64,000 bases of DNA from Cellulomonadaceae bacterium (lineage in GTDB: Bacteria; Actinomycetota; Actinomycetes; Actinomycetales; Cellulomonadaceae), in NCBI GenBank assembly GCA_031256435.1, contig JAIRQO010000009.1, forward strand, positions 1-64,000, in the 5' to 3' direction. The notes under the pieces are model-generated. The model did not search any database and had not been told where the DNA came from. It worked only from the letters and a program-made list of their open reading frames with translations. Of the stretch, positions 25,185 to 36,100 are shown piece after piece (within the stretch, counting starts at the first letter, position 1; every line of letters starts with the position of its first letter). The translations under genes were made by a program, and so were the position numbers.

Positions 25185-27038
25185 CTAGTTCGTCTTTTGG
25201 GTTGGGAGATGAGGTCCAATATATCCAACAACAATAAGGCCAGATCGCGCAGTGTCATCTAGGTAATGCAGGCGGGGGCTGACGAGTCCAGACTGTGCGA
25301 TCTTGAAGTGAGCCATCATTGCAGCTGAACCATCTGGCGAAACACTGGAGGGAACTGTAAAGACTCTGGCATTGAAAAACTTCGGGTTATTCTCAACATC
25401 CTCAGACTCAACGGAGGTATGTTTGTTGGCCGAATAGCCCCGGTAGCCAGCAGGCGTGTTCTGCAGATACCCGTGGACGTCGCAGTTGGCACGACCTTCG
25501 CGCGACGCTTTGGAGTAGTCAGAGAGCGCCAGCAAGGCTCCCCAGGTCTTACCCGCCCAAACACCCATTGGGTCCTGGACATCGAGAGCAGTGGTCTTTT
25601 CTTTGTCGCCAGTGAAACTGATTCCCGGCAACTCTGATATCGATGCCAACAAGTCCACGAATGACGTCGGATAGTCCGGCTCCGAAGTTGCGGAATCATC
25701 GAAAAATGCCGCTGTCGCTAGTTCAGTTCGCAGCAAGACGTTGCGAAGCCTCCGTACCTCTCGCTCCGAAACGGTAAGCGCGCCGAAATTGTCAGCGTTC
25801 TCCAACTGTTCGTCCTCAAGGCGGCGAGTGAGCTCATGTCCCCGGGAGTTGCTCGCTGCAAGATCAGACTTGAGGCCGGTAAGGCGGTCAGCGACTTCTC
25901 GCAACCTCGACTCGGCACCTTGCCCTGCGCGGGCAAGTGCTTCCAAGCGTCTCCAGTCATCAGTACTGGGGTGATCGGTACCCAGCAGCAACTTCATAGT
26001 CGCCATCGCGGCCAAGTAGACTTCGTCGACAACAGTGAGGGTAGGTTCGTCCTTGACAATGCTGTCTACAAGCTCAGGTGTCCGAACTGCCTCATCCAGA
26101 GGCGACGGGTCCAGCATTGAACCATCTGTCCCGCTGGCATTCTCAACAGTTCCTGATAGCCCAGACAAGAGAACGTTGTCCAGATTGGACTCAATGTCAT
26201 CCAAGACCTTTTGAAAATCTGGGGTGAATGAACGCTCAAGCGCATTCTCGAGTGCACGACGTCCCAGAACACCCGCAATCCACTTGGGACTGTCATTCAC
26301 AATTCGGTTCGTCGAGAGAATTCTGTGGCGTTTCGCATCGAGCTCGCTTTCAATGTCAACTCCGGGCAAGTAAGTACGCAACGTTCCGCCACTTACAGTA
26401 TGCAATGCGCCTAGCGATCCCTCCAAGAGCTCAGTTGCATCTGCATCAAGCACATACGATGATCCAAGGCCGGTGGTCTGTCGAAGAAGCTTGCCTACAT
26501 AGCTTGACCATTCGTCATAAGGGAGGCCTGGGGTGGAACCCGCAGCGAAGAGCAATCCTCGCCGGTTTGGATCGGTAATCGCTGCCACAAGCTCAGGGAC
26601 CTGGCCCGCAGTTACAAGCAATGGAACATCAGAAACTGCAGCCAGAGAGTCGTTGACCGACAACCGCGATAGCAGCGTCCGCGCAAGTCGAGGAACCCCT
26701 GCTCGAACTGGTCGGTTGTCTTGTGATTCAGGGCTGTAGATCTCAAGCAGAACCTCAGCGTCCCGATCTGCTATCTCGGGAACATGGATGGTTAGGAGAC
26801 TTGTCCACGTCCCCTCGCTACCCGCTTCATCTACCCTTGCACGTACAGTGGACTCGCCAATGTCAAAGGTGGAGATGCTAGCCGTGGCATTATCGCTAAT
26901 TACGCCAGGCTTGCCCACCCCTATCTTCGAGACATCGTAGCCCTTGTTAAGCAACCACTTATGGAATGCATCAAGTGCTGTTTCTACTACTGAGTCGTGA
27001 TCGTGCACGTCGAAGTGTGCTCTATAGCCAAGTGGCAT
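25185..27038 (-). CDS. Defence-operon protein of unknown function, coiled coil
   Basis: A 617-residue soluble protein, last gene of the helicase-methylase-ATPase operon, starting 30 bases after the ATPase stop with an AGGATAA ribosome site. The N-terminal region (to about 330) is mixed alpha/beta with no motif I know. A coiled coil spans about 400-450 (LREVADRLTGLKSDLAASNSRGHELTRRLEDEQ). The C-terminal part ends in LHYLDDTARSGLIVVGYIGPHLP. That tail (..hydrophobic strand..GxIGxHL) recurs at the end of several defence proteins I recall, and may be a small beta domain. It may be an effector or sensor added to the core system. Confidence 0.7.
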   Translation of the reverse strand: MPLGYRAHFDVHDHDSVVETALDAFHKWLLNKGYDVSKIGVGKPGVISDNATASISTFDIGESTVRARVDEAGSEGTWTSLLTIHVPEIADRDAEVLLEIYSPESQDNRPVRAGVPRLARTLLSRLSVNDSLAAVSDVPLLVTAGQVPELVAAITDPNRRGLLFAAGSTPGLPYDEWSSYVGKLLRQTTGLGSSYVLDADATELLEGSLGALHTVSGGTLRTYLPGVDIESELDAKRHRILSTNRIVNDSPKWIAGVLGRRALENALERSFTPDFQKVLDDIESNLDNVLLSGLSGTVENASGTDGSMLDPSPLDEAVRTPELVDSIVKDEPTLTVVDEVYLAAMATMKLLLGTDHPSTDDWRRLEALARAGQGAESRLREVADRLTGLKSDLAASNSRGHELTRRLEDEQLENADNFGALTVSEREVRRLRNVLLRTELATAAFFDDSATSEPDYPTSFVDLLASISELPGISFTGDKEKTTALDVQDPMGVWAGKTWGALLALSDYSKASREGRANCDVHGYLQNTPAGYRGYSANKHTSVESEDVENNPKFFNARVFTVPSSVSPDGSAAMMAHFKIAQSGLVSPRLHYLDDTARSGLIVVGYIGPHLPTQKTN

Positions 27039-27068
27039 TTGACTTATCCTTCCAGGATTACCGACGAG

Positions 27069-30000
27069 TTAGTCCATCGACCAATCATCGTCACCGAATC
27101 CCAGTGTCTTGAGGTTTTCGCGGATCGCAGTTCTCTGGTCCTCCGTCAGTTGATCTAGGTGACTTGACTCGATGTCGAGAGAGACGCGGACCGCCACCCC
27201 GTCGCTGACGAAGTGGGAGATGATCTCGTCGTAAAGTTGGCCGACATCGCGGACCAGCCTTGTCGTGTTCAGCGACCTGGTGGCGTGGAAGCGCGTCGGA
27301 GTGACTGTTGTCGTCGAGCCGTGGCCTCCGGTGTGGCCAGATCGTCTGGCGCCACCGGTCTCGCCACCTGAAGGCGCGCCGCCGCTCGTCCCAGTCTGAG
27401 CACCACTGGACGGCTCGCCGCTCTCTTCGTTCTCCTTAGCGAGCTCCTCGTCGATCTGCGCCTGCGCGACCTTGGGATCGACCAGCAAACCCTCACGAGC
27501 AACGGCAGTGGGGCTCCTAAGGGTCAGTCCATTGAACCGTCCGTGGCTGTAGCCGTCGGCGTACCCGAAGCCATCAAGGTCAACCACTACGACCGTGTCC
27601 ATATGGTAGATGGCGTCAAACACAACCTTTGGCTTGACCACCTTGGGCATGTAGACGTACTGACTAAAGTACTGCTCCAAGGCAGCGATCGGCACGTAGG
27701 GATTCTCAGACCAGAGATTCAGCCGGTCGATCTGCTGACGGAGCAATGTGGGCGAGAACGTACGCTGGACGAATTCGGCAGCATCTGCTTTGCGGGTGAC
27801 TCGTTCCACGAGAGTGCCATCACCATTCATTGAGATCGCTTCAATCTCTATCTTGGCGGCCCCAGGTTCCTGGTGGGGAACCAGAATCCAGCGATACGCC
27901 TCACGGATCGACCCAGAGACTGCCTGGAGCGCCTGTTCGACCCGAGACTCCGCTACCCGCACGTTGTGCTGATCGAGGTTGAGCGCATCCTTGCTCTCCA
28001 GTATCGACTCCCAAGCCATGCGTTGGCGGACGTTCGTCAGGAGGGTGTCGACTCGATCCACATCCGGGGCGAGAAAGAGCAAGCTGTTCTTGTGGATGCG
28101 GGCGTTGGTGCCTCGTTTGCTGAGGAAGTCGAGGGCGGCGAGTTCCGCCTTCGATGTGCCCCGCCGGGTATATGCCCGGTCGGTACCGAAGATCACCAGG
28201 CCGATTTCGGCGCTATCGTCCACGTCACTGCTGGTGGCGGGCATGCGATGAACGCGCTCAAACAGACCCTTGTCGGCCTCGAGGCGGATGGTCTTGGCCA
28301 GTTCGTCGGCGACCTCGTCGTCTTCGTAGTTGATGGCGCGCTCTTGAACGATTTGGGCAACGGTCTGCTGGAGCGACAACCAGTAGCGGTCGCGATCGCG
28401 GTTCATGTACTTGCCACGCTCGCCCAGACGACGGAGACCATCGCCTACATGGGCCGGGTTGTCACCTGGATAAGTCGAACCAAGTACGACGCGACGTTGC
28501 TCGATGCCGCGGTTCGGCGCCTCTGACCCAGTCCGTTCCCGAAGGTTCGCTAGCGGAGCCGTCCCTAGGAAGACACATCGCGCTGCGCGCTTTGTTGCCA
28601 TTAAGCGGCCGAGGATCGGGATCTCCCGGTCGACGGTGTCCGCAGTTGACGCTTCGCCAGCGATGTCGGCGTCGACGATCGGTTTCCAAGCGTCGGGTAG
28701 GTGGCTTGCTAGCTCGTCAAACACCTTGGGGTTGTCGAGCGGCACGGAGGCCGGCAGGATCATCGGTGCGGTGTCACCGCTTGCCCACAATGCCTGGACG
28801 ACGGTGGCCATCAGCCGCAAGACACCGCGAGTCCTTTGGAATCGTTCGAGCGTTGACCAGTCCTTATAGAGCCTGTCGAACAGCTCCGGGTGGATAGGGT
28901 AAGCAGTGAGCATCGTCTCCCGGTACCCCGGTTGGCCGACCTCGCTTGGGACCTCACCCGTATGGCGCTGGTAGTGCTCCATGAACCTGCGAACAACGGT
29001 GTCGCGTGCTGCAAGCTGCTCGCGGTCGAACGGCTTGAAGATACGACGACGGACGATCTCGTAAGACTCCGCAATAGTTGCGGGTTGCCAAGGTGACTCG
29101 ACGCGGTGGATCACTGAACGGAGTCGGCGCAGCGACTCGCGGCCGGCTCGGCCACCGAGCTCGGTGGAGTTCTCGATTTCGTCGTCATCCCCTGGCATCT
29201 CCCTCACGGATGAGGAAGCGGGAAGCGAAGCGAGCATCAGTGCCGTCGGTACTGACTTGACACCCTCGGTCAGGGATTGCACGAAGGTCATGTGCGCATC
29301 GAAGGTGCCGGCTGGTCGGTCGGGTGATGACCAAAGTTGCCGCAAATAGGCGACCCACTCGTCGATCAGAATGACGCACGGGCTGTACTCGGCGATCAGG
29401 TTTGCCAGAACCGTAGTTGGGGGTGGGGCGGACGCCTCGTCAAAGCGACGCACCATCTCGTAGCCATCTGGGCCACCAAGCTGATAGGCGAGTTCGCCCC
29501 ACATGGTGTTTGTGAAGGTCCCGTCAGGCTTGTCGTTGCCGAGCACAGATAGGTCGTTGCCCACCAGTACAGCTCGGTTGATGTTCGCCGGCAATGTGAC
29601 GGCATCGCTGTCGTCAAGCAGCTCGGTGACACCCGACAACTCCTCTGGGGCAATGCCCGATGCCAAGTGATAGACGGCCAGGAGCGAGTGAGTCTTGCCG
29701 CCGCCGAACGTCGTCATGAGGTCGACAACTGGTTCGCCGCCTAGGCCGCTGAAACGGCGTGCAGCTTGCTCCAGCAGGTAACGCAGGCCCCTCGTCATGT
29801 ATGTTCGGGCAAAGAACTCGCGGGGATCCTGATATTCGGGTCTCGCGACCCGTTGATGGACCTGACGGAGATCGGCTGCGAACTGGGCCAACTCGAAGGT
29901 CCCGCTGAGAACGTCGTCATGCGGTTCGACGGCGTCACGCCAAGCAGGGAGACCCGCCGAGTCGAGTTGAACCGAGAGCGACCTCTCCTGAGCTCGCTGA

Positions 30001-30446
30001 ATCCTCTTCTGATCGTCTTCGAACATCATCCGGCGGAATGTCCGGCGCATTTCATCCGCCTTGTCGGCCTGCTCGACAGCGCCGATTGCGCGCAGGATGT
30101 GCTCACCGTCCATGAGGACGCGCTCGGTCCGCTCCGACGTGACGCGTTCATTGTGAGCCCACTCCTTTCGGGCATCCCAGAGCGCAGACACGGTTCGACG
30201 GTCCTCGTAGGTAAGGCAGTCGTTGAACACGTCGTGCCACTGCTTGTCGAACACCCAGAACAAGTATGCAGGATCAGACTGGTTAGGAGTCGACCCTCGG
30301 CCCGACAGGCCGGCCGTCTGGCCAACGACCTTCACCCAGTCGCTGCCGTACCTGGTACTGAGTTGGGTCACGATCCAAGGCCCAAGCCCATCAGCCACTA
30401 GGTCAAGCACCCGGCCGACCCGTTCCTTGTTGGTCAACGATGGCAT
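27069..30446 (-). CDS. HEPN (Swt1-like) and DUF499 ATPase of an Hma-type defence system
   Basis: A 1,125-residue protein. Residues 1-125 look like a Swt1-like HEPN domain, and the RX4H RNase motif is present as R93-KEWA-H98. The DUF499 region follows (about 140 to 1000), with Walker A GGGKTHS (248-254) and CVILIDEWVAYLRQLW as the Walker B region. A Gly/Ser-rich linker (about 1005-1040) and a small C-terminal domain end the protein. The start at 30446 lies one base after the methylase stop; a longer frame upstream overlaps the methylase. DUF499 ATPases sit with DUF1156 methylases and helicases in defence islands. The HEPN domain suggests an abortive RNase arm. Confidence 0.88.
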   Translation of the reverse strand: MPSLTNKERVGRVLDLVADGLGPWIVTQLSTRYGSDWVKVVGQTAGLSGRGSTPNQSDPAYLFWVFDKQWHDVFNDCLTYEDRRTVSALWDARKEWAHNERVTSERTERVLMDGEHILRAIGAVEQADKADEMRRTFRRMMFEDDQKRIQRAQERSLSVQLDSAGLPAWRDAVEPHDDVLSGTFELAQFAADLRQVHQRVARPEYQDPREFFARTYMTRGLRYLLEQAARRFSGLGGEPVVDLMTTFGGGKTHSLLAVYHLASGIAPEELSGVTELLDDSDAVTLPANINRAVLVGNDLSVLGNDKPDGTFTNTMWGELAYQLGGPDGYEMVRRFDEASAPPPTTVLANLIAEYSPCVILIDEWVAYLRQLWSSPDRPAGTFDAHMTFVQSLTEGVKSVPTALMLASLPASSSVREMPGDDDEIENSTELGGRAGRESLRRLRSVIHRVESPWQPATIAESYEIVRRRIFKPFDREQLAARDTVVRRFMEHYQRHTGEVPSEVGQPGYRETMLTAYPIHPELFDRLYKDWSTLERFQRTRGVLRLMATVVQALWASGDTAPMILPASVPLDNPKVFDELASHLPDAWKPIVDADIAGEASTADTVDREIPILGRLMATKRAARCVFLGTAPLANLRERTGSEAPNRGIEQRRVVLGSTYPGDNPAHVGDGLRRLGERGKYMNRDRDRYWLSLQQTVAQIVQERAINYEDDEVADELAKTIRLEADKGLFERVHRMPATSSDVDDSAEIGLVIFGTDRAYTRRGTSKAELAALDFLSKRGTNARIHKNSLLFLAPDVDRVDTLLTNVRQRMAWESILESKDALNLDQHNVRVAESRVEQALQAVSGSIREAYRWILVPHQEPGAAKIEIEAISMNGDGTLVERVTRKADAAEFVQRTFSPTLLRQQIDRLNLWSENPYVPIAALEQYFSQYVYMPKVVKPKVVFDAIYHMDTVVVVDLDGFGYADGYSHGRFNGLTLRSPTAVAREGLLVDPKVAQAQIDEELAKENEESGEPSSGAQTGTSGGAPSGGETGGARRSGHTGGHGSTTTVTPTRFHATRSLNTTRLVRDVGQLYDEIISHFVSDGVAVRVSLDIESSHLDQLTEDQRTAIRENLKTLGFGDDDWSMD

Positions 30447-30447
30447 G

Positions 30448-33165
30448 CTAGAACAGCCTTTCCGATCCTGTGGTTCCAGCTGAACTAACTCGTACAAGTT
30501 CCGCCCATGAACTAATAAGAGCGTTGTATCGCTCTTGATCTGCAGTTCGGGAGTTGCGGACAGCCACTTCATGCAGCCGGTAAGCTAGAGCCATTGCGGG
30601 GTCACGCAGTGCGCCAAGGTGGCCCATAAGTTCTGCCGCCGCGACCTCGCCTCCGCCGTCAATCAGACGATCAGCCAGATGATGAACTGCCTCCCACGCC
30701 GTCGGTGTGCGATCGTCCTGAGGGGTCCACCTACGGTCGAGGTTGGTGGGGGGAGTCAGCTGTACTTTCCCTGCTTGACTCGAGACCAAGCCGGCGCGGA
30801 CGACGTCGTCTACTGAGATACCCAGTGGCCTCGCAAGCTGATCGGCATCGCCGAATGGGCCCTGCCCCCAACCAAAAGTCGCCCACCATTGCGCTGCCAG
30901 TCGGGAGGTCGCGTCGAGATCACCTTCTTGCTCGTCGAGCACCTCGCCAAGCACGGAGCTGATCAACGTAAGTGCTTGATCCACCCCGACACGTGAGCCT
31001 GCCTGGTCCAAGACTGCTCGATAACGTGAATACACTCTCATTCCCGGTCCCATCGCAGCTTGGCCGAGATCTACGGGTAGAATTGAAGTTGCCTGAAGTT
31101 CTTTTACCGAAATGCTGAGCTCTCTGCGAAGAGTTCTCGCAAAGTCAGATAGAGACGTGGTGCCAGCAGACTCAGGTCTAGCTCGGCAAACCATTGCGAT
31201 ATATGAAGCCACAGCATTTGAGGCCTGGGCTCTCATTCTGGTGGATCCAGTTCCGTGGATTGGCCAAGTACCTGTTATCTCAAGATCGGCTTCAACCATA
31301 GCGGTAAGGATTGATGCCCATCGCGTTAGTGCGTCGCCACCGCTCCCCTGCTCCTTTGAGGCATAAACGACAATCATTGGCAGCCCATCGGGGGTCCCTC
31401 GAAGGCTGTTGAACGTCTCCGTGAATCCCTCAATAAAGTATGCACGGGCCGCTGCCATATCACCGCCGTGTCGACCGGGAGAAGCGATCAACTCCAGACT
31501 CTTTGGGGTCAGAATTGTCGAGTATAGATCCGGGAATACCTCGCGTAAGATTTGTCGGTGCCAGAGATAAAAGTAATCCGAAACATCAGCATATCCGATC
31601 GCTTCGAAGTATGGTGGATCAGTAGCGATCAGGGTCTGGGCGCCGTGATTGGCTTGTCGAGCGTCCTGAAGCTCAATTGATCCGGTGCCCGCCGGAATCA
31701 AGGGCAGTGCTGCCAACATTGTCTTCACACATTGAATCCAGCTTCCGGCTCCGTCGTCCAGAACTGCCGCTTCCGGGTAATCCCATGTCATAGGTAGGTC
31801 AGGCCTAGCAAATGCTCGTTCAACCTTGCCAGCTCCGGATCTGGAATCGATTTTCCATGGGGTCTCGGTTGAACTCACCTGGGCCCGTTTACCAACAGCA
31901 AGTGCCAAGAAGGTCACGATAGCCTCAGCCCACTTGACGTCACCACCGTCCTCTAGAACGCGGTCGTAAGTTCGACCAACTAGTTCCACGAGCAGGTTCA
32001 AAGTATGAAGCTGACGAGAAGGAAATAGTTGTGCCCAAGTGTCTATTCCGTAGTTGGTGACTCGGATGCCTTGTCCGCGCGGGTCTATTGGCTGATCAAG
32101 AGCAGAGTCGAGTTCCCCAAGCCTTGCGACAGCGTCGATATCCTCGGAGTCTGGGCTCCTAAAGATCCGTCTTCCATTCACTTCCGACACGATTGCCATC
32201 ATTCGCGTCGACAATCGGCCAGTTTGTCCGATTTGCCGTAGGTACGAGGAATTGAGAACACTTGAGCAGTTTAGGCACGCGAATATTCCATCGCCGATCT
32301 TGGGGGGACTTGGAGCTTTTCCAGACACCTGGCGGGAGACAACGTTAAGGTCTATCTTATTGCCAAAAATTGTTGGCTCGATCCAAGACAGCTCCCCACG
32401 TTTCTTGCTTAACCACCATGAAGTCGTCAATATGGTGTCAATCCTGCACGCGGGATTTGGACAAGGAGCAGTACGCGCCCACAGCCACGCGACCGGCTTC
32501 TCGCCAGGGCGTGCATGGTATAGAGGCCTTAGCCTCGCCTCCATCTCGCGACTAACCAGGTCGGAGTAATGGCTTACGTCGCGAGCGAGTCCACTTAATC
32601 CCACATAGTGCTCCTGCCCTAAGTCAACCTGGAGTGATTCATTCGCCCGTTTTCCTTTAGCGTTACGGATACGCTTGGGCAGTGGATGTATTGGTTGCCT
32701 ACCATAAAGTGCGGGGGCAATCTCAGTTAACGCGCGGGAAATGAGGGCTGGCACGGGGTTTAAGTCTGAGCCCATTGTGGCCAACCCAAGGCGTTGGGCT
32801 TCGATCAAAGTAGAACCACCCCCGCAGAACGGGTCGGCGACAGAAGGCAACCCTTCCGGGTATTCGCTAACTAGAACGGAACGGGCTTCATCTAAAGTAT
32901 CGCTTGCCGGAACATCAGCCCCGTTCTCAACTAGCCTCTTGATGATCCCCAGCAGGTGCGATCGACCATCCTCGGTCCCAGGATCATCAACAAGAGATGC
33001 GAACAGCAGCGCTCGCCATGCTGGAAGCGGCATTGGCGCAAACCATTTGTGGACATTACGGATCGTCCCGGTCTTCCGGTCTTTATCCGCCTTGCAAGCG
33101 CGATTGATCTCTTCGAGAGGCAGGGCCACTTCGATGAGTTTTCGCTGTCTGAGCGTTTCGGTCAT
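30448..33165 (-). CDS. DUF1156 adenine-specific DNA methylase
   Basis: A 905-residue DNA methyltransferase. Residues 10-60 are the DUF1156 domain (IEVALPLEEINRACKADKD, VHKWFAPMPLPAWRA). The AdoMet motif is DPFCGGGST (111-119) and the catalytic motif DPPY lies near residue 515, so it is an N6-adenine or N4-cytosine type enzyme with a large insert between the motifs. CPNPAC and CLNC pairs (about 235 and 295) suggest a zinc ribbon. It overlaps the helicase stop by four bases (ATGA) and is followed one base later by the ATPase. Its role would be host DNA marking. Its codon use is visibly AT-richer than that of the helicase. Confidence 0.92.
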   Translation of the reverse strand: MTETLRQRKLIEVALPLEEINRACKADKDRKTGTIRNVHKWFAPMPLPAWRALLFASLVDDPGTEDGRSHLLGIIKRLVENGADVPASDTLDEARSVLVSEYPEGLPSVADPFCGGGSTLIEAQRLGLATMGSDLNPVPALISRALTEIAPALYGRQPIHPLPKRIRNAKGKRANESLQVDLGQEHYVGLSGLARDVSHYSDLVSREMEARLRPLYHARPGEKPVAWLWARTAPCPNPACRIDTILTTSWWLSKKRGELSWIEPTIFGNKIDLNVVSRQVSGKAPSPPKIGDGIFACLNCSSVLNSSYLRQIGQTGRLSTRMMAIVSEVNGRRIFRSPDSEDIDAVARLGELDSALDQPIDPRGQGIRVTNYGIDTWAQLFPSRQLHTLNLLVELVGRTYDRVLEDGGDVKWAEAIVTFLALAVGKRAQVSSTETPWKIDSRSGAGKVERAFARPDLPMTWDYPEAAVLDDGAGSWIQCVKTMLAALPLIPAGTGSIELQDARQANHGAQTLIATDPPYFEAIGYADVSDYFYLWHRQILREVFPDLYSTILTPKSLELIASPGRHGGDMAAARAYFIEGFTETFNSLRGTPDGLPMIVVYASKEQGSGGDALTRWASILTAMVEADLEITGTWPIHGTGSTRMRAQASNAVASYIAMVCRARPESAGTTSLSDFARTLRRELSISVKELQATSILPVDLGQAAMGPGMRVYSRYRAVLDQAGSRVGVDQALTLISSVLGEVLDEQEGDLDATSRLAAQWWATFGWGQGPFGDADQLARPLGISVDDVVRAGLVSSQAGKVQLTPPTNLDRRWTPQDDRTPTAWEAVHHLADRLIDGGGEVAAAELMGHLGALRDPAMALAYRLHEVAVRNSRTADQERYNALISSWAELVRVSSAGTTGSERLF

Positions 33166-36100
33166 TTCTGACTCATTTCAGTTGCGTCGTTCCAGAAGGG
33201 GTCCCAGTCGAAGTCGACGCGTGCAGCGCGTGGATCAATTGGGTTGGTCAGGGGGTTTCGGAGGTAGCGGACCGTGGTGCTGTCATCCGGATGAACTCGG
33301 ACAAGGGCGAGGACCGAGTGGTATTGCTTGTTCAATGCAGTGACCGCCTCTTGGCGCGTGAGTTCGAAGGTTGAACCGCCCTCAACCCTCCCCTTGACTT
33401 CAATGAAGTCAAGACCGGTTGGGGTTCGCGACTCGATGTCGTACCCGGGCCAGCTGTGGTGCTTCTCCTCTGGATGATGGTGCAGTGCGTGCTCTACGCG
33501 CAGCACCGCGTCGACGGCGATCCGCTCGATACGCTGCGTCTCGCGCGCGTGGCGATCCGCTCCCTCGGGGTCAGTTAGAGCGTCGAGCCAACCCTGGGTG
33601 AGGACTAGGCAGGCGCCAGTGATCCTTGGAGGGCGTACCGAGATGTCGCGTTCTAGTTGTAGTTCTGCAACTCGACGATCAAGCCGTCGCGTGAGGACGT
33701 CTGCCCGTTCGCGCATCTGCGAGGCCGGCAGACGAGTCCTCTTACCGGCGGCTTCCTGCTCGGCCAGTTCAAAAGCTCGGCGGTCCCAGTAGTTGATTTC
33801 CCGGAGGAGTCGTTCCTTGACAAGCCGCTCGGTTTTGTCGACTTGCTCCTGCACTCGATTGCGGACCTCGTCGGCGTGGGTTCTGGCAACCGTAACTGAT
33901 GCTTGTCGGACGACGTGCTCAACAAGGTCCGCGCCGTTGGCCCACTGCTCGCCGAGAACAGTCGAAGCGGCAGCTCGTTCCTCTGGCTCAGCAGGATCGT
34001 AGTTGGGAATTGGCGATCCAGATAGTGCGATGATTTCGCCATCGGGATTCACACGAAGGTACTGAGCCCGGCGTGAGATGACGCGTGGCTGACCGTTGGT
34101 GCCGGTTCTGCCGTCGGTGACGTCGTGTTCGAGGAGGCAGATAACGTAAGGAGTCGTGTCCGCGTCAGAGCGATCTACAAGAATCGCTCCTCGTCGTAGC
34201 GCATCGTGATTCTTGTCGGAGATGACTCCCATCGTCGCATTCACAAGAGGATGTCCGGGGTGCAGCAAGGTCGCCACAACTTCGCTTCCCGGGATCCGAA
34301 GGTACTTAGGGTCGAAGGCGACGCGGTGGTAGGAGTTGACAACAGGCATGCCTCGGCCGGTGATCCGGTCTTGGTCTTTTACAGCTGACGGAACACGCGG
34401 TATCTCAAACCTGTGGTTCTCGCGCATTCGGAGAGATCCTCCGAGGGCTTTGAAGGCTCTATGGAAGAAGGCTTCTACGTGGTGTGGCTGCAGCCGGCCA
34501 GCCTCCGCCCGCTCCATATCTAGGCGCACGCGCTCGACGTCTGACTCGGCCATCGATGACGGAACCAGCTGGTTCCGATGCAAAAGTTCCGGGATGCCCT
34601 CAGCGATACGCGGCTCGACGATCTCCGCGAGGTAGCGCTCCCGCTCCTCAGGGCTGTCTTCGCGGATCGCCTGGATCATCAGGTCGCGAAGGGCGTTGCC
34701 TTCAAAGAGTTCTCCGAGGATGTCGTAGACCTGACCTGATCCGCCAAGTGCTGCGCGCTGCTCCTCGATCTTGTCGAGGAGGCGGCGGTGCACGTCACCT
34801 TCGCGGGTGTCGTGTGCGAGCAGTGACCACATGAAGCAGGTGTTTGGCTGGCCGATGCGGTGGACTCGACCAAATCGCTGTTCGATGCGGTTTGGGTTCC
34901 AGGGGAGGTCGTAGTTGATCAACAGGTGGCAGTTACGGTGGAGGTTGATGCCCTCGCCTGCGGCATCGGTGGCGATAAGGAACACACACTGGTCGTCCTG
35001 CTCAAAGGTCTCCTTGGCCTTCTTCCGATCCTCGCGCTTGGTCCCACCGTGGATGGTGATCATTGCGTTGTCGCGGCCTAGATGCTGCGTCAACCGTTCG
35101 ACGAGGTCGTTCAGCGTGTCCTTGTGTTCGGTAAAGATGATGACCTTGCGGCGGGCACCGGTGTCATTTCGCATCTCCAAGTCGTCATCTAGCGTGTCTC
35201 GGAGTGCGTTCCACTTCGAGTAGGACGGCGACGCCTTCACGCGCGCAGATGTGTCAACGAGTCCCTCGAGGACGTGGATCTCGTGATGGAGTTCTTCCGG
35301 CGTACGGGACGCGGTGACGCCAGTGGCAGCAGCCTCCTCGCGCGCCTCGCGCTCCTCGTCGGTCAGGTCGTCGTCGTCGTCCGGGTAGTCAACGTCATCT
35401 GAGATGCTTCGCCGGTTGGCGAGAGCATCGCGAAGCTCTTCCTCTAGGCGTCGTTTCCGCCGTTCAAGTGATCTGTGGATTGCTGCGGGCGAGGAAGCAA
35501 GGCGGCGTTGCAGGGTCGTCAGGGCGAAGCCAACGGCGTTGCGGCGACGTTTGTCGCTGGAGTCGTCGACCTTGTTCATCTCGGTCTTGACGTAGTCAGT
35601 CACTGCCGCATACAGGTCCCGTTCCGGGCCTGACAGCTCGTAGGCCACGGTGCTCGCGTAACGGCGCGGGAACAGTCTGGTGCCCTCGAATGTGTAGAGC
35701 TTCTCCTTGGTGAGTCGGCGCATGAGATCTGAGACATCGACGCGACGGGTACCTTCGCGAGCAACGCCTTCGAACCTGTCGGAGTCCAGAAGCGCCATGA
35801 ACAGCTGGAACTGGGACTCCTTTCCTGAGTGCGGCGTCGCAGTCATAAGGAGAAGGTTCCGAGCATGGGCGCCAAGCGCCTCAGCCATCTCGTATCGCTT
35901 GGTCTTTCGTATCTCCCCGCCCCACTCGCTGGCTGACATCTTGTGAGCCTCGTCGAAGATGACGAGATCCCAATCGACGTCGCGTGCCTTGTCCTGTATG
36001 CCCTCGCTGTTGCGTGAGAGCACGTCCAGCCTGGCCAGCCAGAGTCCGCCTCGCGTGAACGGGTTTGCCTCGCCGACTACCTTGTCTCGGGTGAGGACTT